Shown here piece by piece: positions 1-9,543 of a stretch of 64,000 nucleotides of DNA. Every line of letters begins with the position of its first letter. Position 1 is the first letter of the stretch. A program made the position numbers and the translations under genes. The notes below the pieces were generated by a model. That model worked only from the letters and a program-made list of their open reading frames with translations. It had not been told where the DNA came from and ran no database searches. Origin of the DNA: Streptomyces sp. TSRI0281 (lineage in GTDB: Bacteria > Actinomycetota > Actinomycetes > Streptomycetales > Streptomycetaceae). The stretch is from contig NZ_LWLE01000037.1 in NCBI RefSeq assembly GCF_001905125.1, forward strand, positions 1 through 64,000, in the 5' to 3' direction.

Positions 1-802
1 CCTCTGGAACCTCAAGATCCCAGTCTCCAGGTGTCCACGATCAAGGGGAAGCTTCACAACTCCGTAGGCAGAGCAGTCAGACATCGACTGCCCACGAGTA
101 CCCCTCGATACGCCGACCGACACCCGAACTGCGCCATCCGCGCTACGGCACAGCCACATCCTGCCCGGGCAGCACGACACCCCGATAGCGGACCAACCGC
201 CGCCCCCCACCTCGGTCCCGGTCTCCTCTCTCCGCGCCCCCGGGCTCTCACCTCGGAAATACCCGCATGAGTTCACCATGCGCGCCGCCTTCCATGCGGT
301 GACATCATGAGCGCATGGAGAGATCGTCGCGTCCGCCATGGCCGGGCCGAGAGCCGAACTCGTCCGCCCGATACAACCGGATGCGGATACGGACTCGCTG
401 TTCGTGGTGAAGGCAAGACACTCGATCTTTACGAAGCTCCTCTTCCCTACCTCCTGTCCCCGCTCGACGTGGGCCGCCATGTCATTCTTTGCGGCCAGGT
501 CACGAGCAGCGCGTGCTCTATTCCGCCCTTGACGCACACGTTCGTCATCTGCAGGTAGCCATTCCCGAGAACGCCGTTGCCCATATCCACAGGAACCTCG
601 CTGATGCAGCCCTCCTCATAATGGAGCGCGACACGCAAGGGACCGTCACGACAGCCGAGACGGTCGAGCTGTAGTGCTCGCGGATGGGAATGGCTCTCAC
701 CTTGCCCCAGCGGCAGCGCCGTCAGTCGGCGGATTCCGGGACAGCCCTTCGTCAGCAGTCCGATCACCCACCCACCCTCGCCGCCTATCCGCAGGAGTTC
801 TC
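1..802. other. Leading stretch without a confident gene
   Basis: No open frame here has a convincing start, codon bias and recognisable product together. A short plus-strand frame from a TTG at 489 to a stop at 674 has moderately coding-like codon use and could be the 3' remnant of a gene, but I do not recognise its product. Confidence 0.4.
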
Positions 803-1678
803 GTGACTGACCGAAAGCACATCCTGAGCGGCCGTACAGCCGTGGTGACGGGGGCCGCACGCGGCCTCGGAGCAGCTATCGCCCGGGAGCTGTCCGCGCG
901 AGGCGTCCGCATGGCCCTGCTCGGTCTGGAGAAGGACACACTCGCCCGGACTGCCGCCGAACTCCCCACAGAGTCACAGCACTGGCACGTCGATGTCACC
1001 GACGACGGGACGATGGCCCGCGTCGCCGAAGAGGTGGGCCTTCGGCTGGGCCCCGTTTCGGTCGTCATCGCCAACGCCGGAGTGGCGGAGGGAGGTCCGT
1101 TCGCCGACTCCGATCCGGACAGTTGGCGGCGTGTGATCGAGGTCAACCTCGTGGGCAGCGCGGTCACCGCGCGGACGTTCCTGCCGCAACTGCTGCGCAC
1201 GCGCGGTCACTACCAGCAGATCGCCTCGCTCGCATCCATCGGCGCCGCGCCGATGATGAGTGCGTACTGCGCTTCCAAGGCGGGCGTGGAGTCCTTCTCG
1301 CACTCGCTGCGCGCGGAACTGGCACCCCGCGGGGTCAGCGTGGGAATCGCGTATCTGAACTGGATCGACACTGACATGATCCGGGATGCGGACCAGCATC
1401 GTGTGCTGCGCGAGCTTCGGGCCCATATGCCTCCACCGGCACGCAAGACCTATCCCCCGGAGTACGTGGCCCGGCTGGTGGTCGACGCAGTCGAGCGGCG
1501 GGCACCTTCCGTATATGTGCCCGGCTGGCTCCGGAGTGTCCAGGCGGTGCGCGCCGGTCTGCCGGGACTGGTCTCACTGCTGACACGCCGGGACCTGGCG
1601 CGATCGCCATTCGAAGCGACGGGGCTATTGGGGGCCGGCGGACGCGCAGCGGAGGCAACCGGACGATCGCGGTCCTGA
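803..1678 (+). CDS. Short-chain dehydrogenase/reductase (SDR)
   Basis: Classical SDR oxidoreductase using NAD(P)H; the substrate cannot be told from sequence. The Rossmann motif TGAARGLG lies near residue 15, the NAG motif (ANAG) near residue 90, the catalytic Ser in SLASIG, and the active-site Tyr and Lys in YCASK. Length is about 291 residues, slightly long for the family because of a C-terminal tail. The frame is open upstream to 674, but the GTG at 803 is chosen because GCAGGAG stands at 791-797 with normal spacing. It stands alone; no co-oriented partner follows. Two decayed SDR genes lie within the next 8 kb, and the one at about 9 kb resembles this protein closely in its N-terminal half (shared LLGL and LARTAAE segments). 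Confidence 0.88.
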   Translation: MTDRKHILSGRTAVVTGAARGLGAAIARELSARGVRMALLGLEKDTLARTAAELPTESQHWHVDVTDDGTMARVAEEVGLRLGPVSVVIANAGVAEGGPFADSDPDSWRRVIEVNLVGSAVTARTFLPQLLRTRGHYQQIASLASIGAAPMMSAYCASKAGVESFSHSLRAELAPRGVSVGIAYLNWIDTDMIRDADQHRVLRELRAHMPPPARKTYPPEYVARLVVDAVERRAPSVYVPGWLRSVQAVRAGLPGLVSLLTRRDLARSPFEATGLLGAGGRAAEATGRSRS

Positions 1679-1817
1679 CACCCGGGCCACCGCTTGTGAC
1701 AGCCCGTCTGCACACACGTACGGATAGGACACGCCGACTCGGCGTCGGTGACGAGGCCGCCGGCTGCGCGGCCCGGCTGAACGGGTCCTGGCTCGGATCG
1801 CGCTCTCGCGCAGGTGC

Positions 1818-1864
1818 TCGCGGGTCGCGGGTCGCGGGTCGCGGGTCGCGGGTCGCGGGTCGCG
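1818..1864. repeat. 7-bp tandem repeat, about 6.7 copies
   Basis: Six perfect copies of TCGCGGG followed by TCGCG. It lies in the gap after the SDR gene and before a decayed gene. Such short G-rich tandem arrays can slip during replication; no function is evident. Confidence 0.95.
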
Positions 1865-1937
1865 CGGAGGATAGGCCACCGTCCCGTCGACAGATCGTCC
1901 CGGGGGCGGAAAGGCGAAGCCCGAGACAGGGCCGTCA

Positions 1938-2490
1938 GCGCACAGGGGCACGTCACCGCAGCCCGGATCGAGGTGACATACGACGGCGAGATGCGCATGA
2001 ATGGCGGCTCCTTCGCAGGCTACCGCTCGCCCCTCGCTGACCTGTCCGACCCGGCACGCAGGGAACTGACCGCCTGGCCCCGGGCACTGGGCCGCCATCC
2101 GCCCTCAAAGGCCACCGCGGGCCGTACAGCCTGGACGCGGTATCTACCCCTGACGGAATTCTGTATGGGCTGGAATGCAACGTGCGGCGCACCGCGACGA
2201 CCACGGCCCACGCCCTGGTGAGCCGACTGGCCGGCGCGGGCCACCCCATGCCCACATGGGACACCGGCACGACAATCGCCGCCTCGCCGCTCTCCATCGA
2301 CATGGCCGTGACACGCCTGGCCGAAGCCGGACTCGGCTTCCGGCCCGGCGACGCCGAAGGCGTACTCCTCTGCGTCGACCACCCGGCCAACGGCAGCGGT
2401 TGGCGCTGCACAGCCCTTGCCACCGACCACGCCCGGCTCACCGAACTCGAAGTCGGGCTGGCCGCGCCACTCGGTCACGAGGACCTGTGA
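1938..2490 (+). pseudogene. Decayed 3' part of an ATP-grasp (PGM1-like) ligase gene
   Basis: Two plus-strand frames together read like the C-terminal half of a pre-ATP-grasp/peptide ligase PGM1-type protein. The first frame carries EVTYDGEMRMNGGSFAGYRS and runs to about 2090. The second frame, after a +1/-1 shift near 2085-2115, carries YSLDAVSTPDGILYGLECNV, in the position of the metal-binding E-x-N region of ATP-grasp enzymes, then an alpha/beta tail ending at the stop 2488-2490. The GTG at 2182 could give a 102-residue product, but that lacks the catalytic domain. The 5' half is absent. The family call is from pattern memory, so it is tentative; that this is frameshifted coding DNA is better supported by the strong G/C bias at third positions in each segment. 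Confidence 0.5.
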
Positions 2491-2972
2491 GCCTGGAGCG
2501 CGGCCGGGGCAAGGCCGGCGACGAACACGCCCGGCTCGGCCCGTATGCGTGGCAGCTGTGCTACCTCCGGTCTCGCCGCGACTGGTGACTGGAGCGAGCA
2601 CCCGCCGCCCGAGGTAGTCCTCGATCGCCTTCGCCAACCTACTGGGTAGGCAGGCCGCTGGGCAGCGTGTGCTGCGCTTCCTGGACGGCACGCTGCGCAA
2701 GCACGAAGACGTTCTGGTCGGGCTGCGCACACGGATCGTCCGCGTGCGCCGCACCGTTGCCGCACTCCCCCGCAGAGCGAGGGCGCCGCCGCAGCCCGGG
2801 CGGCAGACGAGAGCTCCTGTCGTCCCAGATCGCCCCGGGCCGGCACCGGCAATGGGCTTCCCGGTACGGAACACCGGCTATATCTGATGTCTGATGCCCA
2901 TACCCGGTCTATTTTTCCGGAAGGCTGTGACAGCCATGCGGGAGCCGCCTACTACATCGAAACGGGTCGATC
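2491..2972. other. Gap without a recognisable gene
   Basis: A plus-strand frame at 2669-2887 begins with a helical, charged segment that might be a gene fragment, but codon bias fades after about 25 codons and no family is recognised. Confidence 0.4.
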
Positions 2973-3743
2973 ATGTCCTCCGCAGAGGAATTCCCCGAGT
3001 CGGCCGCCGCCAAGGCCGGCACGCTGGCCGACCTGGACACGAGCCTGGTGACGTGCCGCGCTTGCCCGCGTCTCGTGGCCTGGCGCGAGGAAACCGCGCT
3101 CATCAAACGTGCCGCGTTCCGCGGCTGGCAGTACTGGGCGCGCCCGGTGCCCGGGTTCGGGCTGGCGGACGCGGCCATGGTGATCACGGGGCTGGCGCCC
3201 GCCGCGCATGGCGCGAACCGGACCGGCCGGATGTTCACTGGTGATCAGGCCGGCGACCTTCTGTTCGCGACGCTGCACGAGCTCGGTCTGGCGTCCCAGC
3301 CCGTCGCGACGCGCCGCGGCGACGGGCTGGAGCTGTACGGAGTCAGAGTCACCGCGCCCGTGCACTGCGCGCCGCCCGCCAACAGCCCCACGACCGGTGA
3401 GCGCGATACCTACCGCCCTTGGCTGGCTCGGGAGCTGCGGCTGCTACGACCGACGGCACGCTCCGTTGTCGTGTTGGGCGGCTTCGGCTGGCAGGCTGCC
3501 CTGCCGGCCCTGCGGCAGGCAGGCTGGAAGCTGCCTCGTCCACGCCCCGCATTCGGACACGGCGTACGGGTGACGCTGGCGCCCACGGACGGGCCCCGAG
3601 CCGCGTTGACGGTTTTCGGCTGTTACCACGTCAGCCGGCGCAACGTGTTCACCGGCCGCCTCACCCCGGCCATGCTGCGCGACGTGCTCGTCGACGCCGC
3701 TCGTACCGCCGGGCTTCCCGTCGTACGGCCAGGCTCGGGGTGA
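2973..3743 (+). CDS. Uracil-DNA glycosylase, family 5 (UDGb-like)
   Basis: Removes uracil (and related deaminated bases) from DNA in base excision repair. The 256-residue length and layout match the iron-sulfur family 4/5 glycosylases. Four cysteines suited to a 4Fe-4S cluster are visible at residues 28, 31 (CRACPR), 132 (HCAPP) and 217 (GCYH). Motif A is GLAPAAHGANRTGR at about 73-86; having alanine where family 4 has an acidic residue, together with AAHGANRTGR, is the family 5 signature. The second motif is H219-V-S-R-R-N. The ATG start lies within a few codons of where homologues begin, although no strong ribosome binding site is seen. It appears to be transcribed alone. Confidence 0.88.
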   Translation: MSSAEEFPESAAAKAGTLADLDTSLVTCRACPRLVAWREETALIKRAAFRGWQYWARPVPGFGLADAAMVITGLAPAAHGANRTGRMFTGDQAGDLLFATLHELGLASQPVATRRGDGLELYGVRVTAPVHCAPPANSPTTGERDTYRPWLARELRLLRPTARSVVVLGGFGWQAALPALRQAGWKLPRPRPAFGHGVRVTLAPTDGPRAALTVFGCYHVSRRNVFTGRLTPAMLRDVLVDAARTAGLPVVRPGSG

Positions 3744-4069
3744 CCGGGCCGGGCTCGGCCGACGGCCGAGGGTTCCGGAAGCCCGGTGTTGGTCAATGGG
3801 CGGCTCTGCGGCCCTCGGCGCCGTCAGCCCCTCGTGAGTCGGAAACGGTGAACACGGTCCCTCGGGGTCGCAGATCACGAAAACCGTGTCCGACGAGCCC
3901 CCGGGCCAGGTCACCCGAGCGCACGGCCCGGTGGGCACACCCGGGACGGCGGTGGCATGTTTCGGACGGGGACCAGTGGCAACCCGGTTGTAGGCCGTGC
4001 CGCATCGCTGTTGCCGGTGCGGGCCATGTGCGCCCGGAGAAGAGACGTGAGAGCCAGAAGGAGAACGCC
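3744..4069. other. Gap upstream of the Rho_N-like gene
   Basis: No gene recognised in 326 bases. The promoter of the next gene should lie here, but no confident -35/-10 pair is visible. Confidence 0.4.
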
Positions 4070-4396
4070 ATGCCGGCAGGTTCCAATCGCAAGCGCGAGC
4101 GTCAGTACGAGCACGTGAAGGAGAGCGCCGAAAAGCGCGGCGAGCCGGAGAAGCGCGCGAAGGAGATCGCCGCCCGTACCGTCAACAAGGAGCGTGCCCG
4201 CTCGGGTGAGTCGAAGACGGCGAGCAAGACGTCCACACAGGACCCGAAGTCGGCCTCCCAGCGAGGCGGAGAGCGCTCGCACAAGGGGGCGCAGGGCCGT
4301 ACCAGGGACCAGCTGTACGAGGAGGCCAGGAAGAAGAACATCGAGGGCCGCTCCACGATGAACAAGGAGCAGCTCCGCAACGCGGTGAGCCGCTGA
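4070..4396 (+). CDS. Small basic protein with Rho_N/SAP-like C-terminal motif
   Basis: A 108-residue, highly charged protein rich in Lys, Arg, Glu and Ser. The first ~70 residues look disordered, while the last ~30 (from DQLYEEARKKNIEGRS to the end) match the helix-extended-loop-helix of Rho termination factor N-terminal or SAP-type nucleic-acid binding motifs, with the usual LYEEARKKNI and MNKEQL segments. Such proteins are often labelled plasmid stabilisation protein in Streptomyces; this label is not evidence of a partition role. The ATG at 4070 is chosen from GAAGGAG 6 bases upstream. Likely a nucleoid or stress-associated protein, by inference only. Confidence 0.75.
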   Translation: MPAGSNRKRERQYEHVKESAEKRGEPEKRAKEIAARTVNKERARSGESKTASKTSTQDPKSASQRGGERSHKGAQGRTRDQLYEEARKKNIEGRSTMNKEQLRNAVSR

Positions 4397-4529
4397 GCCG
4401 CTCGGGCCGCTGCCTGCCGCACGAGGTCGCGGCCCAGCGGTCGGCATTCAACGTCCACCCGCCGACCGGCCGGCGGAACAGGTCACCGAACCCGAGGTAC
4501 GAACCGCAGACGAAAGATCGAGGAATCAC

Positions 4530-4901
4530 ATGGCTGTTGCCACGTACTGCCTGGTCGCGCTGGACTGCCCCGACCCCGAGGCGCTCGCCACGTTCTATCA
4601 GGGGATTCTGGGCGGAGAGGTGAAGCGGGGAACCGACGACTGGTACGACCTCTACGTCCTGGGCGGGGCTCGCATCGCCTTCCAGCGTGCCCCCGACCAC
4701 CGGCCGCCCGAGTGGCCCCGAGGTGACCGGAACTCTCAGCAGGAGCATCTCGACTTCCATGTGTCGGACATGGAACGGGCCCACCGGGAGGTGCTGGCGC
4801 TGGGGGCGGAACCTCTGGACGTCGACGACCGCCGGGGGGAGCGTGGCTTCCGGGTCTTCTCGGATCCGGCCGGGCATCCGTTCTGTCTGTGCCGCCAGTG
4901 A
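4530..4901 (+). CDS. VOC-superfamily (glyoxalase/bleomycin-resistance fold) protein
   Basis: A 123-residue single-module VOC protein. It starts with the beta-alpha-beta element LVALDCPDPEALATFYQGIL typical of these dimeric metal enzymes or binding proteins, has a central HLDFHV strand supplying a candidate metal ligand, and ends in the usual FSDPAGHPFCLC strand. In the actinobacterial subgroup with a Cys-rich C-terminus (FCLC) no substrate is established. It is the first of a short co-oriented run with the DJ-1/PfpI gene 78 bases downstream, suggesting a shared role in handling electrophiles or stress, which is inference. Confidence 0.85.
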   Translation: MAVATYCLVALDCPDPEALATFYQGILGGEVKRGTDDWYDLYVLGGARIAFQRAPDHRPPEWPRGDRNSQQEHLDFHVSDMERAHREVLALGAEPLDVDDRRGERGFRVFSDPAGHPFCLCRQ

Positions 4902-4979
4902 GCCGCGGCCCACTCGGAACCCCAGAGATGCGATCCCGGAGGGTGGCGCGCCCCGCGCAGACAGGCTGGACGACAGCTA

Positions 4980-5558
4980 ATGAGTGACCACGACGTGAGC
5001 AAGCGGAAGGTGCTGGTCATCGTCACCAACTACGGCGTCGAGCAGGACGAGCTCGTTGTCCCGCTCGACCACCTGCGCGGGTGGGGCGCTCAGGTCGATG
5101 TCGCAGCCGTGACGATGGACGCCGTCGAAACCCTCGTCGGTGACAAGACGCCCGGCAGAACTCTGGACCCCGACCTGACACTGGACGATGCCGATCCGGC
5201 CGGCTACGACCTTCTGCTTGTACCAGGTGGGACGTTGAACGCCGACACACTCCGCATGCAGAGCTCCGCCGGCCGGATCGTGCGCGCGTTCTCCGCAGCC
5301 GGCAGCCCCGTCGCGGCCATTTGCCACGGGCCCTGGGTACTGGTGGAAGCCGACGTCGTCAGAGGGAAGCAGCTCACCTCCTACGCCTCTCTGCAGACCG
5401 ACATCCGCTACGCAGGCGGCGACTGGGTGGATCAGCCGGTCGTCACGGACGAGTCCGGCGGCTGGAAGCTCATCACCTCACGGAACCCGGACGATCTGGA
5501 ACCGTTCGTGCGGGAGATCGACGCGGCAATTGCCGTCTCCGGCCTGTCCGGCCCCTGA
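4980..5558 (+). CDS. DJ-1/PfpI family protein (type 1 glutamine amidotransferase fold)
   Basis: A 192-residue protein of the DJ-1/ThiJ/PfpI superfamily, whose members act as stress proteins, deglycases or hydratases. The nucleophile elbow AICHGPW puts the candidate catalytic cysteine at residue 115 followed by His116. The N-terminal GVEQDEL supplies the conserved acidic residue at 21-24, and the VPGG loop follows at about 81-84. The C-terminal part with LTSYASLQTDIRYAGG and WVDQPVVTD is characteristic of the PfpI-like general stress subgroup. No signal peptide, so cytoplasmic. It follows the VOC gene in the same direction. Confidence 0.88.
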   Translation: MSDHDVSKRKVLVIVTNYGVEQDELVVPLDHLRGWGAQVDVAAVTMDAVETLVGDKTPGRTLDPDLTLDDADPAGYDLLLVPGGTLNADTLRMQSSAGRIVRAFSAAGSPVAAICHGPWVLVEADVVRGKQLTSYASLQTDIRYAGGDWVDQPVVTDESGGWKLITSRNPDDLEPFVREIDAAIAVSGLSGP

Positions 5559-5967
5559 TCCTCATCGGGGCCTAAAGGCTCTCCCGTAATCCTTGGTGGA
5601 TCAGGGCGGCGTCAGATGCGGTGCATCGCGAGGCGGAGGGTCGTCCGCATACTGGATGTATTCGGCGTTCCGACAACGCCGCGAGGTGGCGTAGCTGTCG
5701 TCGCGCGCCCGCCGGAGATTACGGGACGTGCGTGAACGATGAACAGAACAGCCACCCGAACACTCTCCCCCGGGCACCGAACCGCCCCAGCGATAAGATG
5801 GCCGAAGCACCGGCGCGTTATCGAAGGGGCCGGGGACGGTCGGGGACGGTCGGATGCGCCCGCAGCGCAGTGCACGGGGCCGACGGCGCCGACTTCGCCT
5901 CGACGCCGAGTGGTTCGGCTCCTGCCCGAGACCGGCCACACCAGGACGCCATCCCCTGGCCGGCGCC
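5559..5967. other. Gap between convergent genes
   Basis: The DJ-1 gene and the Asp23 gene converge here. No recognisable coding segment is seen; a strong simple terminator is not obvious. Confidence 0.4.
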
Positions 5968-6435
5968 TCACTGAACGCGGCGCGACCTCTCAGGAGCGCT
6001 CTTTTCCTCGCCGCCGTCCGCGCTGTCGTCCTCCCCTGGCACGTAGACATCAAGCACCTTGATGTTGATCTCGACGACTTCCAACCCAGTCATCGTCTCC
6101 ACCGCATCGGTGACATGGACACGGATCCTCTTCGCGGTTTCCAGAATAAGAGTTCCGTACTCGACCACGATGTCAACGTCGACGGCGGCCTGCTTCTTTC
6201 CCACCTCGACCTTCACTCCGCGGCCCGGGTCGTTGGAGCGGGACACCTTGTCCTTCATCGCTCCCATGGCCCGGGAGGCTCCCCCGCCGAGGGCGTGAAC
6301 CCCATCGGTCTCACGCACCGCTATCCCCGCGATTGTCGAGACGACGGTATCCGCTATGACCGTTGTCCCCTTCGTTCCGCCCGACGATTCGTTCGAACCG
6401 AGTGTCATTCCGTTTTCACTGCCGTTCGTCGCCAT
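5968..6435 (-). CDS. Asp23/Gls24 family envelope stress protein
   Basis: A 155-residue member of the alkaline shock protein Asp23/Gls24 family, cytoplasmic proteins tied to cell-envelope stress in Gram-positives. The conserved core runs from TVIADTVVSTIAGIAVRET to MTGLEVVEINIKVLDVYVP; residues 1-25 are a Gly/Ser/Asn-rich linker and the last ~20 an acidic tail. The frame is open upstream, but the ATG at 6435 is chosen because GAGGT lies just before it and homologues start there. It is isolated, with a decayed SDR gene upstream on the same strand. Confidence 0.88.
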   Translation of the reverse strand: MATNGSENGMTLGSNESSGGTKGTTVIADTVVSTIAGIAVRETDGVHALGGGASRAMGAMKDKVSRSNDPGRGVKVEVGKKQAAVDVDIVVEYGTLILETAKRIRVHVTDAVETMTGLEVVEINIKVLDVYVPGEDDSADGGEEKSAPERSRRVQ

Positions 6436-6644
6436 GAGTACCTCGTAACGAGAGTTCCGTGAGGGGTGAACCGGAAGTGGCAGACGTTTTCCGCCGCCCG
6501 CGCCCACGTCCCCTTCCACGGTGCTCCAGGATCCAGACATACGCCATTCGAGTGCCCAAGCAGCGCAGCGCATCCGTGTCCGCCGCCTCTTGGCCCCGAC
6601 CTCAGTCCGGGGCAGGGGGCCAGGGGGCCCGAGATCGAGATTGC

Positions 6645-7264
6645 GGCAATGACCGGCCTGCTGGAATCACTCGGCCCGAACTGGAGAACCGCAGCCGCGA
6701 GACGGCGCCGGGCGTCGAACCGGCAGGTCTCCGGGACCTCGCAGTTGAACGTGCTGTCATGGACTTCGGAACGGTTGTGGGAACCGAGTTCGGTGGCGAT
6801 GCCGCCCCGCTCGATGACGCCGACGCGCACGTGGTGCTGGGTGAGTTTCTGCCGCAGCGACTTGGTGAATCCGTTGACGCCGAACTCGGTCAGGTTGTAT
6901 ACGCCGTAGCCGTTGTCGGCGCGGCGGCCGGCCACGGAGCTGATGGTGACGGTGCCGGCCCCCCGCTGCGGATCCTGCTCGGCGGCCTGGGGGAGGCGGG
7001 CAGGACGGCGTGGGTGGTGTTCAGCAGTCCCTGCACGTTGATCTTGACCATGCGGTCCCACTCCTCGACGTCCGTGCTGATGACCGAGCCGAGGTATGGA
7101 TGAGGATCCTCGACCGCCTGGAAAGCACCGAGCCCCGCGGCTCCTGTGCGTGGACCCGCGTTCCAGGGGCTGGTTGCCCAGGTCAGGGACAGCACTCCCG
7201 AGTGGGCGGCAACATCTGTGACGCCGTCCACACCCGCACCAAGATCGGCCGCACACCCCAATTG
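6645..7264 (-). pseudogene. Frameshifted SDR gene
   Basis: Minus-strand pieces in two frames form an SDR without its nucleotide-binding start. The first frame includes LGAGVDGVTDV and VEEWDRMVKINVQGLLNTTH, up to about 6995. The second includes VTISSVAGRR, the active-site segment and VGVIERGGIATELG. The usual active-site Tyr-x-x-x-Lys is here YNLTE, so the catalytic lysine is also replaced. The Rossmann GxxxGxG segment is missing upstream. The gene is dead by both truncation and frameshift. Confidence 0.72.
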
Positions 7265-7289
7265 AACGAGGCGGCCCCCGACATGTGGG

Positions 7290-7470
7290 GCCGAGCTCAG
7301 CGAAACGGACACGGCCGGACAGGACCAGACCCGCCCGGCGGCGAACGAAACGACCGTCACCGACTGGGACCCCGCCTCCAAGCAGCCGCTGTTCAAGACA
7401 GCAGCGGCCTTCCTCACCCTCATCGAACGGGGCAACCGGGTCCAGGCCGCCCCCACTTCCCGGTGTAAGA
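7290..7470 (+). pseudogene. Short 3' remnant, possibly of a molybdopterin oxidoreductase
   Basis: A plus-strand frame with good codon bias reads VTDWDPASKQPLFKTAAAF then LTLIERGNRVQAAP. The DPASKQPLFK phrase resembles the C-terminal end of molybdopterin oxidoreductases of the FdhF/YdeP kind. The body of the gene is missing, so this is a fragment left by a deletion. Confidence 0.32.
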
Positions 7471-7519
7471 GGGCAAAGAGCCTCGGGCAGTGTACTCCCG
7501 GGCTGGGGGCACCAGCGGT

Positions 7520-8704
7520 TCAGGGGCGCAGCAGGGTCTTGATCATCCCGTCCCGCTTCGCCTGGAAGTCCGCGTACGCCTGCGGCGCGTTCTCCAGCGG
7601 CAGGTGGTGGGTAGCGAAACCGTCCACGCCGAGGACGTCCTCGTCGGTGAGCAGCGGCAGGATGTCCGGCACCCAGTGCAGCACGTTCGCCTGGCCCATC
7701 CGGAACTGGAGCTGCTTATCGAACATGCGCAGCAATGGCAGGGGGTCCACGGCCCCGCCGTACACGCCGGAGAGTGAGACGGTCCCACCACGCCGTACAA
7801 GATCGATCGCCGCATAGAGCGCGCCGAGCCGGTCCAGACCCGCCTTCTGCATGAACGGCTGGGCCAGCGCATCCGGCAGCAGCCCGGCCGCCCACTGGGC
7901 GGCCTTGGACACCGGGTTGCCGTGCGCCTCCATGCCGACCGCGTCGACCACCGCGTCGGTGCCGCGCCCGCCGGTCAGCTCACGCACCGCGTCCCCGAGA
8001 TCCTTCTCGTGACGGCGCAGGTCCAGACAGGTCACGCCGTGCGCGGAGGCGCGGTCGAGGCGTTCGTTGACAAGGTCCACGCCGATGACAAGACCAGCGC
8101 CGCGGTGCTGGGCGATCCGCGTGGCCATGTCGCCGATCGGGCCGAGCCCGAGGACGGTGAGCGAGCCGCCGGGCGGCACCGCCGCGTACTCCACAGCCTG
8201 CCAGGCGGTCGGCAGGACGTCGGAAAGATAGACGAACCGGTCGTCGGACGGCCCTTCAGGCACCTTGATGGGCAGGGCGTTGCCGAACGGAACCCGGAGA
8301 AACTCGGCCTGCCCGCCCGGCACCTGCCCGTACAGCTTCGTGTAGCCGAACAGGGAGGCGCCGGAACCGTACGCGCGCACCTGCGTCGTCTCGCACTGCG
8401 ACTGCAGGCCCCGGGAGCACATGAAGCAGGTGCCGCACGAGATGTTGAACGGGATGACGACCCGGTCCCCGGGGGAGAGAGCGTGTACCTCCGGGCCGAC
8501 GTCCTCGACGATACCCATGGCTTCGTGACCCAGGATGTCGCCCGGATCCAGGAACGGCCCGAGGACTTCGTACAGATGCAGGTCCGAGCCGCAGATCCCG
8601 GTGGAGGTGATCCGCACGATCACGTCGTCGGGCTGTTCGATCCCCGGGTCCGGGACCGTCTCCACCCGGACGTCCCGCCGCCCCTGCCAGGTCAGAGCAC
8701 GCAT
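7520..8704 (-). CDS. Zinc-dependent alcohol dehydrogenase (MDR superfamily)
   Basis: A 394-residue medium-chain dehydrogenase, close to the glutathione-independent formaldehyde dehydrogenase/threonine dehydrogenase-like group. Catalytic zinc ligands are Cys38 (GICGSD) and His60-Glu61 (GHEAMG). The structural zinc site is Cys90, 93, 96 and 104 (CGTCFMC ... C). The nucleotide-binding turn is LGLGPIGDMA around residue 197 and is followed by an Asp (GVDLV), favouring NAD. A ~25-residue insertion around AAQWAAGLLPDALAQPF is typical of this long-chain subgroup. The frame runs on upstream to 8977, but the ATG at 8704 has GAGGAGG before it. It is single, with a decayed SDR gene upstream on the same strand. 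Confidence 0.9.
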   Translation of the reverse strand: MRALTWQGRRDVRVETVPDPGIEQPDDVIVRITSTGICGSDLHLYEVLGPFLDPGDILGHEAMGIVEDVGPEVHALSPGDRVVIPFNISCGTCFMCSRGLQSQCETTQVRAYGSGASLFGYTKLYGQVPGGQAEFLRVPFGNALPIKVPEGPSDDRFVYLSDVLPTAWQAVEYAAVPPGGSLTVLGLGPIGDMATRIAQHRGAGLVIGVDLVNERLDRASAHGVTCLDLRRHEKDLGDAVRELTGGRGTDAVVDAVGMEAHGNPVSKAAQWAAGLLPDALAQPFMQKAGLDRLGALYAAIDLVRRGGTVSLSGVYGGAVDPLPLLRMFDKQLQFRMGQANVLHWVPDILPLLTDEDVLGVDGFATHHLPLENAPQAYADFQAKRDGMIKTLLRP

Positions 8705-8949
8705 GGTGTCCGCCTCCTCGATTGTTCTTCGGCCAGTGACGTTCACAGCCGTGTATCCGAAGTGGGCACCCGCGACCAGCGGTGGTGTCACCGGCCGGGC
8801 CTTGGAAATCCGGCGGCGCCATGGTGCGGGCCGCCGGTTCCATCCCCCTCGCGAGTCGAGTCGGGACGGGAGCCTCCGTCGGCCGGACTGTCCGCCGCCG
8901 CCTTGCCGCCCGGGGATGGGCCACGCCCACGCCCCGGTGCGCCACTCCG

Positions 8950-9360
8950 GCGCACAACACCTGCGCGAAGGACGCAACGCAAGAAAGCGCGTGCGGTCAT
9001 CGCGATGCCCACCACGTTGACCTCGACATCCGCCGCCACAGGCTCGGATCCGGAGCCCAGAGACGGGCCGGCCGCTGCGATGCCCAGTTCCCGATCACCA
9101 CCGGGGGAGAGCCGAACCGGGACCGTACGCACGCGGCTGTGTCCTCCATGGCGGCCGCACCGCTCACACCGACGGCGCACCAGCGGGCGGCCTCTTCGGC
9201 AGGCTCGGCCGCCGTCCTCGCCAGCTCCTCTTCCTTGAGGCCCAGCAGCGCCACCCGGGCGCCGCGTCGCGCCAATCGCCCGGGCCATTGCGGTACCGAG
9301 ACCGCGGGCGGCTCCGGTCCCGACGGCGGTACGGCAGTCCAGGGGGCTCGCAACGGGCAT
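8950..9360 (-). pseudogene. Frameshifted SDR gene, relative of the one at 0.8 kb
   Basis: The N-terminal frame has RTAVGTGAARGLGTAMAR, a damaged Rossmann motif. A second frame supplies RRGARVALLGLKEEELART and continues to VVIGNWA, in the position of the NAG motif. The first frame resumes with VNVVGIAMTARAFL. At least two frame changes are needed, and the gene stops before the active-site Tyr/Lys, so it is non-functional. The order and wording of the segments parallel the intact SDR at 803-1678. Confidence 0.7.
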
Positions 9361-9543
9361 GGCACCTCCACTCAGCGAAACACGCCGACGCCCCTAACAA
9401 GGATGCCCCGGTCCTCGTCGGGGTGCGCTCCGGCAGCCGGCCGAAGTCCGCGACGGCTGATGTCCCCGCGCGGGAGTGCGAACCTGGACCTAGCGTGGGA
9501 AGGCACGGTGAGGGACGCGACACTTCGGACGACGGAGGAGCGC

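Noticed and set aside
7010..7280. Plus-strand extension of the molybdopterin-type remnant
   Set aside because: On inspection it is the antisense of the decayed SDR's early region; only 7290-7470 was kept.
8256..8960. 234-codon minus-strand frame overlapping the alcohol dehydrogenase
   Set aside because: Out-of-frame shadow of the dehydrogenase, which has all zinc and nucleotide-binding motifs.
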